Source: Pomacea canaliculata
Lineage: Eukaryota; Mollusca; Gastropoda; Architaenioglossa; Ampullariidae
Assembly: GCF_003073045.1 (NCBI RefSeq)
Contig: NC_037603.1
Location: 13,212,192-13,276,191 of the forward strand
Length of the DNA stretch: 64,000 nt
Direction of reading: 5' to 3'
Part shown: positions 35,671 through 48,890 of the stretch, one piece after another
Layout: each line of letters begins with the position of its first letter
How positions within the stretch are numbered: the stretch's first letter is position 1
Translations under genes and position numbers: made by a program
Notes under the pieces: model-generated
The model's database searches: none
What the model was told of the DNA's origin: nothing
The model's input: only the letters and a program-made list of their open reading frames with translations

Positions 35671-36200
35671 CGACTTTTCTTCCTACATGGGTCTTGACAA
35701 CAATCACAAACTCCATTTAAAACATTAAGGAGGAAATATTAAAACTAAGAAAATGTTGGAAGATGATAAGGGTCATCACAAACGTGACAGAAAAAAAGTG
35801 AGAATGATAGCATAGATGTAAATGAATGTTGTTGAATGTAAATTAACAAGATTGTTTCATCTTCTGCTGAGCTTCTAATGGTCAAGATAAGGAAGGACTA
35901 TCAAAGGTACAAAATATTTGATTATTTCGCTATGCTGACTCATCGCATGAATAACCAAGGCTTAAACTAAACGATTGATCAGATGTTGAGAATAAAATGA
36001 TAGTATGACAAGGCAGGAATTTTTCGTTATGCCTGGAAAAAAAAATTATTATCCACGGATCACTTGTTTCCTTATTAAGTAACAACTGCAAAATTACAAC
36101 ATATATATACCTAAATTATTTATCAGATGGACTATTACATTTACAGTGATCATCATATAAAAACGGAGAAACTACGTAGTGAAAACAAAAAGTTGAACAA

Positions 36201-36273
36201 GGCACCAGGGGGATTCGAACCCTCGACCTTCTGCTTACTAGGCAGACGCTCTAACCAACTGAGCTATGGCGCC
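36201..36273 (-). tRNA. tRNA-Thr (anticodon AGT)
   Basis: The minus strand folds as a full 73-base cloverleaf. The acceptor arms GGCGCCA and TGGTGCC pair over seven positions with one G-T. The A-box reads TAGCTCAGTTGG and the B-box GGTTCGAATCC. The anticodon loop CTAGTAA lies between TCTGC and GCAGA, giving anticodon AGT, which decodes threonine ACU after deamination of A34. No intron and no CCA are encoded, as expected for a nuclear tRNA. Confidence 0.95.
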
Positions 36274-38244
36274 TCGACTTCTTCAAGATCATCTTTAGCT
36301 ATATATTACATATCATACAATTTGACCGCCACGTAATCTATCGATAAACAGTGAATGTCAGGTAAAAACAAAAACCTCTAAAAATCCTTAAAACAATAAT
36401 TAATACTATTATTATAAAATATGATATTAATTATTCTATTTTTCACATTCTAAGAAACTAATGTCTAGTAGAGTGCATTATTACAACATAATATCGACTA
36501 CAGATGAGTCAGTATAACACAATAGTTCAGTCCCTGATACTCATCAACCGCAACACAGAAAATCTAAAGATTCTCTAGAACAAAAAGTAAAGCAGTTTCA
36601 ATATAATGGAAAAACGGTTACCTTTGATGGCTGTTATGATAATTATTGGCGGAAAAGTCAGTTGACTGTCAACATGAGCTGGTGATGCAAGGGAAGCAAC
36701 AATGATCTTCTGTTGGAGCTCTCTATCGTTGAAAACATTGTGATGTGGTGATCGCTTGAGGTTGACGCCTTTTTCCAACTTCCTTTATCTGTCTCCAAAC
36801 AACTAACTGAGCTAAGAATTCCACAGGTATTTTTACTCTTTGAAATTGCGCTTATGGAAAACTATATTTTAGTGGCAACATTTCTATGTTCTTTAGTATA
36901 TGGATGACTTTTTTCCCCAGCAAATGTTAGCAGGAGTATGGAATTCTTACAATTGAACTGGCTAGTTTATGCAATTGTTAATACTTGAAGAGTTTTTCAG
37001 TTTTGAAGCAACGACAAAATATTTACGTACATATGCTTTGTAATCAGCCATATACCGTATATTTTCTGTAAATCGGAGTTCAATAGAATTCCAGTAGAGT
37101 GAGACCAGAAGTCATTATTGGTGCCGTGGTATTTAATCTCGATCTCTCCATTACACCCGGAGGTCGCTAGAGATATGTAATGTTAACTCTACGACGCAGT
37201 CTGTAAAATATTACACGATATAAAACAAATCTTTCATTTACTTGCGATTCATATCAGGTAGACAACAGGCGAGGCTTTGGTTTGAATGACTTATTATAAT
37301 GCCTCCAATAATTTTGATTTGTTGATGTAGCAAGAACTTTAGATTATGTAGCAAATGAGATATAATTTTGTTTTTTCTATTGATTTTTATATTTCCCATC
37401 TACGAAATTTTGGGTTATGTTTTGTGCAAGTACTCTTCAAAGATGGATGTTGAAGGACAATTGTCAACATTGTAGTAAAGATTACAAAAGTTTTTAAATG
37501 TTCCTTCACCCATACAATCCTTAATTACTGCTATTTAATGAGTACATATTGTTGGGGAGAATATTTGAGTGTTGAGAAATTACTTTTCAGTAATAGAAGC
37601 ATGAAATATATGTTTTCACATCGGAATATTTGCCAAAGTGTAAGAAAGATATTTAGTTTATGGATACTTAGACCTAGAACATAAAATCATAAAACTATTT
37701 ACTTGAAATATATCAACACTAGTCTTCATGCTAAGCTTCTTTTTATTCAATTTTTATTTTATTTATGGTTAAAAGTTTTTTGCTACTTAAACTTAATTGA
37801 AGCATCATGGTTTCGTGATAAAAACTTGTGGATGGCAGGTCTTGTGTCTGTTTTACTTTACAACTTGCAAAATATTTATTGAATTTGAAAAGTATGATCA
37901 GGACAGGCTAAGCATTTGATAATACCTCATTTAACATTGTGGCCTTGTATTTGGCATATTTAAAAAAAAGTAAATCAGGTATCTGTCCCGAAACCTGCCT
38001 CATTCTGATGGTTCTGCTGTATCTGTAGTTTGTCAGTACTTCTAAAACATTATCATGCCTTTAAGTGCACTTAAAGACTTAAGCTGTGAGTAAAAGACAT
38101 TGCACAAACACCTTTAAAATATTTTCACAGGAACCTCCTCTTGACACCCATCTCCCCAAAAAAGTATCTTATTGTTTTATTTTATTTATTTTAGGTTCTG
38201 GCTGGAATAAGATAAATAAATCAGCCTAAGGTGAATTTTTCATC

Positions 38245-40733
38245 ATGACAATGGGTGACAAAAATTTGTATGGCAAATTAATTGTGGATGTTGTCATTTG
38301 TCCTGTGTTAGAAAAGGTATGTTTATTTTTGTCTCTTACACAGTTGCTATTGTTGCAAAATATTTTTATAAACTTACACTATTTCTTGTTTGATATGCTA
38401 AAAAAAATAATGATTCAATAAAATGGTCAAAGCTTTAAACTGCTGGCCAAATCTACTTTTTAAAAAAAAAGAAAGTTAAAAGAATTTAGCAGTTTCATAA
38501 TTTTATGCACTCTTGTTTATCTTTTATGTTATTCAGAATAGTTCATTCAACCTAATAACCTTTCATATTGAGATATAAAGCAATGAATGGGTGATTGTAG
38601 CTGGATAGATTGATTGGTGGATTAATAAATTTATTGATTCTATCCATTTAATCAGCTTGAAAGGAAAGACATTTCAGCTGCACAGACTCTGAGATCAGCT
38701 ATTTCAAAGGTACAGGCACAGGCATATTTTCTTGCCTTCTAGCCTTAGATTGATTCATTCACATAACTGATTGACCAGTGTCTCTCTAATTGTTAAAAAA
38801 AAATCATTCAGTCTTACTTTGCATTGGGAGTTCTGTGAAATTTTTCAGTAAGCAGTGTGTCTATTTACTTTTTACTAGTGCTTCAGCTTCATCATTTCCA
38901 GAAGTATACATGAATTTTCTTATAAACAGGTTATTGTGATACATGTTTTATGATTTTTCCCCTTAACCCATTAGCGCCCAAATTATTAAAAAATTTCTTT
39001 TTACCATTAAAACAAGTTATACAGATGCTTCAAAGTGATGATTCAAAATTTCACTCATTTTATTTTTCTTATTGAAATTGAAGCTGGACAAGTAGGTCAA
39101 TGGATTTTAGACCAATAAACCTTCAGTGGTCTTTTAAAAAAAAAATAGAAACAAGGAAGTTGACAAATGTTGACCACAGGCATTGAAAGTTTAATCATTT
39201 TGCTAAAAGTTTTGTCTTGATTTGAATTCACTAGGCTGAAAGTAAGCTACCAGGATTGACTTATGATTTGGTACGAGGGCTTCTGCAGCAAGCTGAATTA
39301 GCAGACAAAATGGACTTGTGCCAGACATTGCTCCGCCTTGGAGGTGTTACTGAGACAGAAGGTCTGGTGATAGCACATTCAGATGCTTGTGTGACAATGA
39401 CAGAATGTGTATTAAATGTAGTGACAAAGCTAAGAGGTGAAGCCAAAACATTTCAGTAAAGTGTTAATCACTAATTTCAGTATTAAATTATTTCAGTATA
39501 GTGTTAATAACTAATACCAAATTGCTGTTAGACTCATAGTTGTAATTTATTTTTTCTGATAAATGTCTAAAAGGAAATAGATTGTTTGTTAACTGATGTT
39601 GAAAGCGGTATTGATAGTTATTGAAGAGTCAACTGTTGCTTTTGCTTATGCATCACCAGAAATTCGGATCCCTCGATCTGAGGCCATTTACAGAGAGCTG
39701 AATGATTGTTCTGTAGACCTGAAACGCATTCTTGGACGAATTCCAGAGCAGATCTATGATCGCAAACAGTTTTTGGAAACTATAAAGTGAGTACAACTGA
39801 AGCAAAAAAGAAAAATGCTCTGTTGTCTTTCACAACAATATAAATATTATTACCACAATGATCACTGTTGCTACTGAAGCCAATAAGACCTGGAAGTTTA
39901 AAAGTTCTAAAAGTTATGATTTGTCACAGGGAAATTGCCAGCTCCATCAAAACTCTACTTGATGCAGTAAACAAAGTGATTGCAGAAATGCCGCCGCACA
40001 TGGTAGAGAATGGAACAAAACAGGTACACGTGTTGCCATAAATATGTGTGCGTATTATTCTTTGTTCTGTGTTGTCAATCATTGCTTGTCAAGTTATCAA
40101 TGAGAAAAATGTCCTATGGAAAGACTATCTCTATGAATCAAACAGGTGATGCAACATTCATTCAGTGAAATGAAGGGGGTATTGTTTTAATTTACAGGTG
40201 TTAGAAGACCGCAAGAAGGAGTTTGTGAGATACTCAAAAAAATTCAGCAACACATTGAAAGAATATTTCCGAGACACAAGTCTGTGAGTATTACATTTAT
40301 CATTTGTTCATACCTAGCCAGTCACATGAAGCCCATCATAGTCTTTTCAAATGAATGCTTATTTTTGGCTTTGACGCAAAAAGTTTTCATCAGTTATCTG
40401 CTTAGAGGGTAGGCAGAAAGTGTTCAATATGGTTTGAGATTGAGAACTATATCAGTTTTGTATTGTTAGGAACATTAAATTTATATTGTTGTAGTTGGTG
40501 AGATTTATCGATACCATCAGCCCTACTGCAACATTCTTGTTTCTCCATTTACTGGCATTCTTTGCCTCTCAACACATCTGTCAATTCTTATGTAATGCAA
40601 GAAACAAAAAAGATTTCTGCCATTAACATTTTATTTCTCTTCCCTCAGAAACCAGAGCGTATTTCTGAGTGCCAACCACCTTATCCACCAGACAAATCTG
40701 ATTCTGAAGACTGTTCGTCAGGATGTTTGCTGA
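38245..40733 (+). CDS. PDCD10: Programmed cell death protein 10 (CCM3)
   Basis: The scaffold protein of STRIPAK and GCKIII-kinase complexes and of the CCM complex, acting at junctions, the Golgi and the cytoskeleton. Exons: 38245-38316, 38656-38709, 39235-39361, 39627-39786, 39930-40023, 40198-40283, 40649-40733, about 225 residues against 212 in human. The ATG follows an in-frame TAA. The N-terminal dimerisation domain shows VVICPVLEKLERKDISAAQT (human PVFNELERVNLSAAQT). The middle shows LKRILGRIPEQIYDRKQFL (human LKQILSKIPDEINDRVRFL). The FAT-homology C-terminus shows FLSANHLIHQTNLILKTV (human FVSANRLIHQTNLILQTF). All phases agree. The weak point is the exon 3/4 junction, where GAAG-GTCTGG and TTGAAG are poor splice sites; the inserted 12 or so residues may be wrong there. 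Confidence 0.92.
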
Positions 40734-43700
40734 GAACCCTGCGCTGTTTGGCCAGCATTAAGTGATTTTCAAGTATGCTGGTGCCTGTTGTACACTTTTC
40801 AGCAGGCATGGAAGGGACAGACTACTATTCCATCCAAGCGTGCAACAAATTGTTATGTGGCTATTTTAATGTGCAAACGGATACAGTGCACCATACCCAT
40901 ATTTTTGTCATTGACGTTGCCTGTATTTAGAAGAAAAAACTTCCTTGTCCACATATCTTTCTCATCCTAACATTACAAAGGGAAGGGATGTGAGGTTATG
41001 AAAGTCAACTGTAGATATGGGGAAGATTAGTGTCAGTGGAGCATAAAGTGTACCAAAAATTGATGGGGGAAATGTTGAAGTGGTTTGAAAATGAAAAGCC
41101 TATTTAAATTTAAGTTATGGTTTTTATGTGGTAAACATTCTTACAATATTCAGCACAAATGAACCTCTGAAATATCTCCCTTTAATGGCTTTCAGCACGG
41201 GCACCCTGCAGGGATCAGTGGATGTGTGTATAGAAATGGTGTAGGGTGATAATTGAAATATTCAGTTGTACAGTTTATTTTTATGACATCGCTCACACCA
41301 ACTAGCAAAGCGTGTTTAAAAAGTGGTAAATCTTGTATTTGCGAGGTTTAAGGGAAACTTAGCAGTTGTATTTTCACTTTGTTTTAAAGATGTCCTAATT
41401 TTTCCTTTTATACGGCTAGTGTAGGCAGGTTCTTTGTCATGATTTCAGCTTCTTCAGACCATAGATGATTTTTTTTTTAAAATTTATTTAAATTTGAGAC
41501 AGTTATTGCTGCTTGTTCTTTCTACATCTGTTTAACCCTATTTCCTGTTTTCTTGGAGAGGATGCCCCAAAAATACTGCACTGCGCTTAAGTTGGCCCTC
41601 TGTAATCTGGAGTGCGCTTATATCTGACTCTTGGCTTATCAAATCCAAATGACAAACAACACAAAACATTACTTAAAAATTGAATTGCTTATAGCCAGCA
41701 TGCATATAATCAAGAGAGCGCTTAATTGATTTCTTTGGGTAAGACGCATTGTCATGGATTCATAATGATCTGTGGTGCTGCTCAATTCCCACATCTGAAA
41801 ATATGTGCAATTTTAAGGTGAAATTAGCTTGTCACTCATTCTTGAGACTCCTGTAGGGTTTGGACAATGCTTCCCAAGTTTGTGAAGGTTAAGCTTACAG
41901 ATCTGACACACTAATTGTCCGTGGTTGCTACATAGAAAAGTCAGAACAAGTCATGTTATCACAGAGGCAGCCAGATATTAAAACCACCTGTACCTTACCT
42001 CCCTTTGCTTAGGAACACAACCAGCAAGCACAATCAAATTGTCAGAATCTCTTTATGCATGAAATTTCTTTTTTTTTTTTTTTTTTTTTTTGAGAAGTCA
42101 TCCATTGGACATATGAACAAACTAATTATAGCTTATTTACATAATGAATCAACTCCTTGAAAGTTTTGGGGGCACTTTTATTGATTACACAGTAAGTGGT
42201 CAAGAGAGGAAGATCACGTGTTTGGCAGTACAACTTGTGTTCTTGTTGACTGTTCACTCCAAAATATTTTTCAAAGCTGGGTTTGGGAAATTCACATTCC
42301 ATGGTTGTTATGTCACCCTGGTTTTCATATTAACATTGACCAGAACATATGACAGATGTTTTGTACACAATTTATAAAAACACAAAAGTGTGTGGTGCAT
42401 AAGATGGAATATAATATTGTCTTTTGAAAGTGTCTTGCATGGTATGGACTGATGCGGAGCTATTTAACACTTCACTAAAGGATGTTATGTATGCCTGAAA
42501 ATTGTAAGGTGGTGGTTGCTATTTTAAGAGCGCGTCTTACTTTCTGCAGAGCTAAATAACATAATATTGCTCTAAACAATTGAAAAACCACCTTCACTTT
42601 TTACTTCTTTACAAAATACTTTCTACATAACAATTCATTGTAATGCAACTTTCAAAATAACAGTGAACATAATGTATCTTTCTAAATAACATCAAACATG
42701 ACCAAATGATCTATTCAGCAACTTGTTGCAGGCTTTAATAGAGATGTCAGTTTGCATGAAAAAAAAAAAAAGAATTCTCATGCAAGATACAATGATTACT
42801 GCTAGATAACCAAATACGAGCTTTCTTCACATGACAGTAGCTATCCACCAAGGACGCCGCCTTTCACCTATGCTGTTCAGCAGCTTTTTTGGAGAACATC
42901 ATCCACGACCTACACACTTCCATTAGTTGAAGGCCGATTTTCATCCTATACTTTGCAGATGAGAGCAATCAGGTAGCATGCACTAACAGAGAACTGCAAG
43001 ACATTATTAAAAGGCTGACAGACAGCTTGAACACATATGGAGGAAAGACCAGTACTGACAAAGATTGAAGTCATTGGTTATTGTCAATGGCAAAGCATTG
43101 TCGAGAAAAAGAAATCCATCTTCACTGCATACAGAAAGTAGCAAAGGATACAAACAGCGGGAAAGCTGGGATCAAATGTCAATTAAACATATCTGGAAAC
43201 TTCTGTGATCTCAAAGATTTGACCTCTTTCTGTACATATGGTGATGTTTGTAGGCATGGATCACAAAAACAGAAATTGTGTGTGTGCTTGTGTTTAGGGG
43301 GTGGGGTACTCGCTCAGATTTAGGGAAATAGTTCTTTGTGCCTAATTTAGCTTTGTTTTTGAAAGTAGATTGCACCTGCAGTAAACTAATAGGTCTAGGA
43401 GGCTCATAGATTGATGACTGTCATCATACCTTGACCTGCAAAGTAGAATGAAAACTATGTTCCATTCTCCCTTGTCATCACTTTTGCTAAGGGCTGTACA
43501 TTTCTTCTCTTGCGTAACATTATAAAAAACCTGACCTCTCCCTTGCAGTCCTCATCAGATAATGAAAGAAATGTCACTGGACATTCAACTGAAGAGAAAA
43601 TTTCATAAAAAGTCCTCAAGCATTATACCCATTTTGTAATTTTTTTCCTTTAACCTCACAGATAATCAAAATTTGTGTCATCACTCTAAATGAACCCCTA

Positions 43701-44900
43701 GTTTGGACAGGATTTTGTCCTTATATATGGAGTGTCATACACAGGATGATTGCATAGCCTTGATGAGAATTCTGGATTAAACTACAGCAGCATATTTTAC
43801 ACCTTTGATTAGGTAATAGTAAGGAGGGATAAACATAACACTGTTTGCTCAGCTATGGTGAAGTGAAAGCTGTGAGCCAAAACATCTTCATCAGCACAAT
43901 ATTGGGAGGATTTGACAAGGTCATAAATATTTTGAATTTTGCAGTATAATTGTGTTACTGCTTTAAAGCAGATTTAAAGTTTTTATTTAAAAAATTGTAC
44001 AGTTTAAAAGAAAAAGGGTGGCTGACTGGCTGAAAGATGTTCTTTTAAACTTGGGTACAGCATTCACTGAATGTGTATTTTGCAACCAGCAAAATGTTAA
44101 CATCTGTGTTGTTGAATTTGCATCTGTTCTTATCACATGACTGTTTTATTGTTTTGATAAGATGTTTTATGTACATGTATAAATTGGAAAAAGGAGATAT
44201 GTTGTAGCTTTGTTATTAAAACAGCTGAGTTTGCAAAAAGCAAAGAAATAATGTTTCAGTGACAATCACTCCAACCCCTCATTTTGCATCCCTCTCCATA
44301 TTTCTTTCTCTCTCTTGCTTTCTTTAAATCACACAAATCCCAAGAAGCCATGCCATCAAAGTTTAATAATGACCTTTCCCCTTTTCATTACAGTTAACTA
44401 AAAGTAAAACGCTGAGCAAATTCTATCAGGGATTTGAACCCAAATTTGTAAGGACCAAAGACATGAACTACTAGTTTTGAGTTAGTCTGGCTGTCAAAAC
44501 GAAAAAAGAAATTTCAATGAACAGAATCATGCACACTGTGTCCAAAGCCCAGAAACTTGTCTGATGTAAACAGAAAGTATGCATGAAACTGCAGAACCAT
44601 AACATGCCACAGCTTTAAACATAAAATCCACGTATAATGAAAAAAACAAATAGTGCAGAACATTCTTTTCTTGAATGGCCAACAAGGCTATCCCAGAATA
44701 CACCCATGATTAGCAGCATGCAAACAAAATTAATGCCACAGTAACAATACATTAAACTGTGAGAATATTATGGCTATGTAGTATTCCATCAACTTATGCA
44801 TATTAAAGCAGTACAGAAAAGCTACACAACAGAATTTTGCAGCTAGCAAATGTTCGGTCTCGATGCTGAGAACTTCTGTGTAATAGAGAAGTTATAACTA
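40734..44900. other. 3' flank/UTR of PDCD10, no further gene seen
   Basis: AT-rich, CpG-poor sequence without a recognised exon apart from a decayed LINE piece at 42840-43110 and poly-T at 42068-42091. Part of this may be PDCD10 3' UTR; candidate ATTAAA signals lie near 43773 and 44213, and I cannot choose between them. Confidence 0.4.
42840..43110 (+). mobile_element. LINE reverse-transcriptase fragment (RTE-like), decayed
   Basis: Pieces of translation across frames match the RT core. GRRLSPMLF is the counterpart of the (R)QGCxLSPxLF motif. Then come FLENIIHDLH-like residues and YFADE, which stands in place of the catalytic FADD. NRELQDIIKRLTDSLNTYG is the usual helix after that motif. Several stops and frame changes show that it is dead. 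It may be related to the element at 48174-48890. Confidence 0.6.
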
Positions 44901-45549
44901 AACAGTTACAAAGTACCAAATATTTTTCATGAATATTTTAACATATAAGTACAAATAAACTATAAATTATATAACAATATAATTATCCCCGTTTCTTAAT
45001 GCGAGACATCATGGCTGGCAGTGGATGGAATTCTGGGAATAAAAATGAAAATTGTGAAGTTTTTGTTTGTGATGAAACCAACAACAGTATGTACACAATT
45101 CTTTGAAGCTAATGTTTGTGTACTGATGTCAGCTTAACAGTTAGGTCGACATATACAGTCTTAACACTGCTAATTTCCATGATTGTGTAAAGAAAGTTTG
45201 GGGGGAATGGAAAACAACAACAAAACATTGCTAAGGCTGAAAATTTAGCATCATGCATGCTCACAGAACTTGGTAGTGAAATGAGGGAATACAGTATCTT
45301 TGAAAATTACCTCAACTGATTGTGCACAACTTACTTGTAGGCCTGACTTTGAAGCCAGAGCCAGTTTTTCCAACCAAAAAAAAACAAAAAACAAGCAAGC
45401 AAACAAACAAACAAACAGAAAAACCAATTAATTTAAAAAAAACTGCATTATGGTTGTGGTTGTTTTGGCATAAATGTTAAATATACAATTCTATAATAAT
45501 CTATGATCATGCTGACATGCTCAAAGTCTGTATAAACCAAAGCAAAGTT

Positions 45550-45653
45550 GAACTAGTATCACAAATTTCACAGTGATCGAACTAGTATCACAAATTTCAC
45601 AGTGAACTAGTATCACAAATTTCACAGTGAACTAGTATCACAAATTCTGTAGT
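45550..45653. repeat. 25-bp minisatellite, about four copies
   Basis: The unit GAACTAGTATCACAAATTTC followed by ACAGT repeats head to tail. The first two copies are separated by four extra bases and the last copy diverges. Confidence 0.9.
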
Positions 45654-47654
45654 GAAAATGCTTAATAGTTATGCTATTCCCTTAAGAATCCATAATCAAG
45701 ATTGTTCCTATAACACAATCATTTCTAACTGAAGCTTCAAACTATAGGAAATAAAATTTAGAGAAATCAGATCCACAGATGATAAGTTTTTTTTTTTGCT
45801 GTTTTGTGCGCCATTGCTGAACACAATCTATATGCTCTTCAAAAGCCCACACTCAAGGCTAAAGAACCAGATTCCAACAAAGTACTTGTTTGCAAACTGT
45901 GCATTTTGCTGAGCCAAAACATGGAAAGGGTGGGGATGATGAAAAAGTGGGAGAAAATAATTAACATAAATGACAACCACCAGCAATTTATTTCCCAATA
46001 TCTTCTACATGTAAGTCCTCATATCAAACCTTTCTAAACATGACAAATCATTAGTAGTAAAGATGTTTCCTTTTTCTGTTATATATTTCTAGAGAAAAAT
46101 AGGAAATAAATATGCACACATATAAAAAGGAATAATAATGCAAAAAATGAAATCAGTTTGAGGGGAAACGTAAGAAAAGAATAAATGAAATGTGTGAACA
46201 CTCAGGATGTGGGAGAAATAAAAATATTGAAGGAAGCATGATATCTTTAATACTACTGGGTGAAACAGATTAAAGAGAAAAAAATTAAAACCATAGTTTT
46301 GAATGCTGCCAGTGATGACACACCAAGCACTGATTTAAAGTATAATATTCTTGACAAAACAGTCAAATGATTGTTTATAAGAAATGAAGCAGTGCTCCAT
46401 GTAGGCTTTTAAGAAAACAAATTGCCACTACAAGCCTTCAACAATGCATGAGCATTTTACCATTGGTTTGTGAAACACACTTTCTATCTGACAGACTGAA
46501 CCAACATTTTCCCCGCGTAAATGGTCCAAACATTGGACAATAACAGTTTGATTTCAACATGGCGATTCAGAAATATACCAAACATAGACAGTCTTTCTCA
46601 ATGATCAATGGATGACACTTGTAAGGAGAAAAAAAATCTGTTTCTTATATAATCCATATTTGCTTTAAAGGCAGAGATTCTCCCAGTTCAAAGAAAAAGC
46701 AAACTGAAGGGTGAGTGAGCTTCAGACAGCCAGTGTGTTACTTGTGCTACTGAATATCAAGAACTCTGTATTCACACCTGCTCTGCTGGGACTGCCCCTT
46801 CAGAAAGACTTCAAGACTATAAAGGACAGAACCACATGCCTGCCAAACATTCCAAAGGTGCAAGGTCATCAGAAGTTTGCCTTTAAGTGGCATTATCAGG
46901 AATCCTCACATCTGGGTTTGACCACATATTAAGGACCTTTGTGCAACATAGGTTACTTGCTATTTGTGCAAAAACTGCCATAACAGCAAGTATTTGCAAA
47001 ACAGGAAGAGAATAAGTACTTCAGAAAAAGAGAAGGTAAGCTACCCCTCATCTCAACAAATAACAACACAAATTACATACATAAGTAGAATCACGCATCA
47101 ATTTTTCTTGCTCATTCTCGGTAATGCAGGGAATATGTACATATAGCAATATACAGCACAATCAGGGAACAGATCCAAACAAAGTTCATTTTCAAACATC
47201 ACTTTTGCCTTAGATGCATCATCTGTTTTAGACCAAAAAACATGTTTCAGTCTCAGACCCAAGCAACACATCACATTGCAATCCCACTAACCTTGCCAAC
47301 ATTTTGTGACACTGTGTGCAGGCCTGCATAATGAAGTAGATAATTAATTTTCTTTTTATGCTGTAACTGTATGAAAAAAAGGTGATATTCTGAAGACAAT
47401 TTCAAACAACAATTTGAAACAATTTTGTTTCTTTACTGCTTTGCTTTATCCTCTTGACTCATCCATGTTTGACCATGGTGAGGTTATCTATAATTCAACA
47501 CGTTGACTCATGTCAGAGGTGGGTTCATGGATAAATACAGTTCCAATAACACTGCTACATTGTGATATACATATGCTGATTAACTGATTTACATTCAAAA
47601 GCGTAAAAGCAGAGTTAAGTTTCATATGTAGTATTTTTCTGGAACCTTCTGAGA

Positions 47655-47915
47655 AAAAGGTCAGGTCGTCCCCTAACATTTTTCAGTCACTGGGAAGCGA
47701 GGTGTAAGAGACCATAGTTTTCTTAAGGCCAGTGTCTTTGTGAGGGCAGTGCTCATCTCTTCTCCCTCTTGCTGCCTGATCTCTAAGCAGTCAGGTACCC
47801 ATTCCTGACAGCAGAGGTGCATGGGGAAAGTTTGCTGCATCACATGAGTATTGAACCAGTCCACCATCAAGTGCAGATGCCATTGCTCTAACCATTCAGC
47901 TCTCTGCTTCTCCTT
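47655..47915 (-). mobile_element. tRNA-derived SINE, family A (full-length-looking)
   Basis: On the minus strand an A-box AGCTGAATGGTTAGAGCAAT is followed by a B-box GGTTCAATACTC, GGGTACCTGACTGC and, near the 3' end, TTAGGGGACGACCTGACC. Order and spacing match the forward copy at 14945-15150. At about 260 bp it is the longest copy in the window and the best guide to the family consensus. Confidence 0.75.
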
Positions 47916-48173
47916 AAGTTAAAGTTAGAGTTCAAATTTACAGTCTTAAAGACCAAGCATGATCTATGTAAGATGTACCTACGACTCTGCAAAAAATTAC
48001 AATGATAATAAGTTATGAATTCATTGTGAGTCAGCTCAATTTAGTTTTAAATTTAAAAATAAGTGACTTAAAGCCCCTGAGACTGAGCTTCGAGCAAGCT
48101 GTAGATAAGAAATTGACATAACTATGTCTAAAGCCAGCTATCAGGCGATCACAGTCTGGTGTATGCTTTCTAA

Positions 48174-48890
48174 TTATATATTCCTCCTTATAGCTTTGGA
48201 CTTCCAAATTTCTTTTAGCATGGCAAGGGTTTGATTTGCTTTGATGAGTCTGTTCTTCATATCCTTTTCTGAATTGCCATCTCTTGTTACTAGACTGCCA
48301 AGGTATGCAAATTCTTGGACTTTCTCTACTTCTTTATCAATTGTGATGGGTTCTGCTGACTGCATTCTCATTCCAACCAAAGCTCTAAGGAATTGAAATA
48401 CAAAATTAAGAATCTTCAGAAGCAGTGTTCTTTTGGTCTTACTCTATGAAGGGAGTGCTGGAAGATAGCAAAAATCAGGAAGAAACTAGAGGCTTTTCTG
48501 AGAATGTCTGAGAAAAAGTTTCAAGATATTCTGGCCTAAAACAATTACTAATGAAGAAATCATTACAAGAGCCAGCTGCAAAAATATGACAACCATAATC
48601 CAGAAAAGATGGAAAGGTTAGGGTATTTGTGTAGAATGAAACCACAAACCAAAAACCAGAGGCACCACCCACAATAGACCTTCACTGGTCAGCTGGTGAC
48701 AAGAGGAAGCATGGCTGACAAGAAACATGGAGAAGGTCAGTAGAGAGAAAACTAAAGGACCAGAAACTGTCCTGGAACAGCATGGCTAAACTTGCGGCTG
48801 ACAGAAAAAATGAAGGTCTCTAGAGGATGGAAGCTTTATGTAACCCCATAGGTACAAAGAGGACTTTGTAAGTAATATGGTTTCTTTCAT
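48174..48890 (+). mobile_element. RTE-type LINE fragment with 5' inversion
   Basis: Two parts of one LINE ORF lie back to back in opposite orientation. 48174-48380 on the minus strand reads EFAYLGSLVTRDGNSEKDMK, continuing to LAMLKEIWKSKAIRRNI, the RT C-terminal region. From about 48420 on the plus strand come a VLLYEG-like LLYG block, CLRK-like residues, FWPKTITNEEI, a KRWKG block, and further on LHWSAGDKRKHG, TWRRSVE-like residues and SWNSMAKLAADRK, the C-terminal zone of RTE-like elements. In an intact element the minus part would come directly before the plus part. Several stops show that it is dead. Confidence 0.7.

Larger units (their letters stand above)
35133..38244. other. Intergenic region between methyltransferase and PDCD10
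   Basis: Divergent genes flank this region, so both promoters should lie here. CpG remains common up to about 37.27 kb and drops sharply after that. The PDCD10 promoter is probably in 36.8-37.3 kb; no TATA box is evident. A poorly supported acceptor (TTATTTTAG, AG at 38193-38194) may open the coding exon of PDCD10. The region also holds the LINE fragment and tRNA-Thr. Confidence 0.45.

Noticed and set aside
44990-45034. Minus-strand terminal-exon-like segment (FHPLPAMMSRIKKRG, stop)
   Set aside because: Good acceptor-like sequence, but no partner exons were found and the frame is only 15 codons. Could be an alternative last exon of something unseen.
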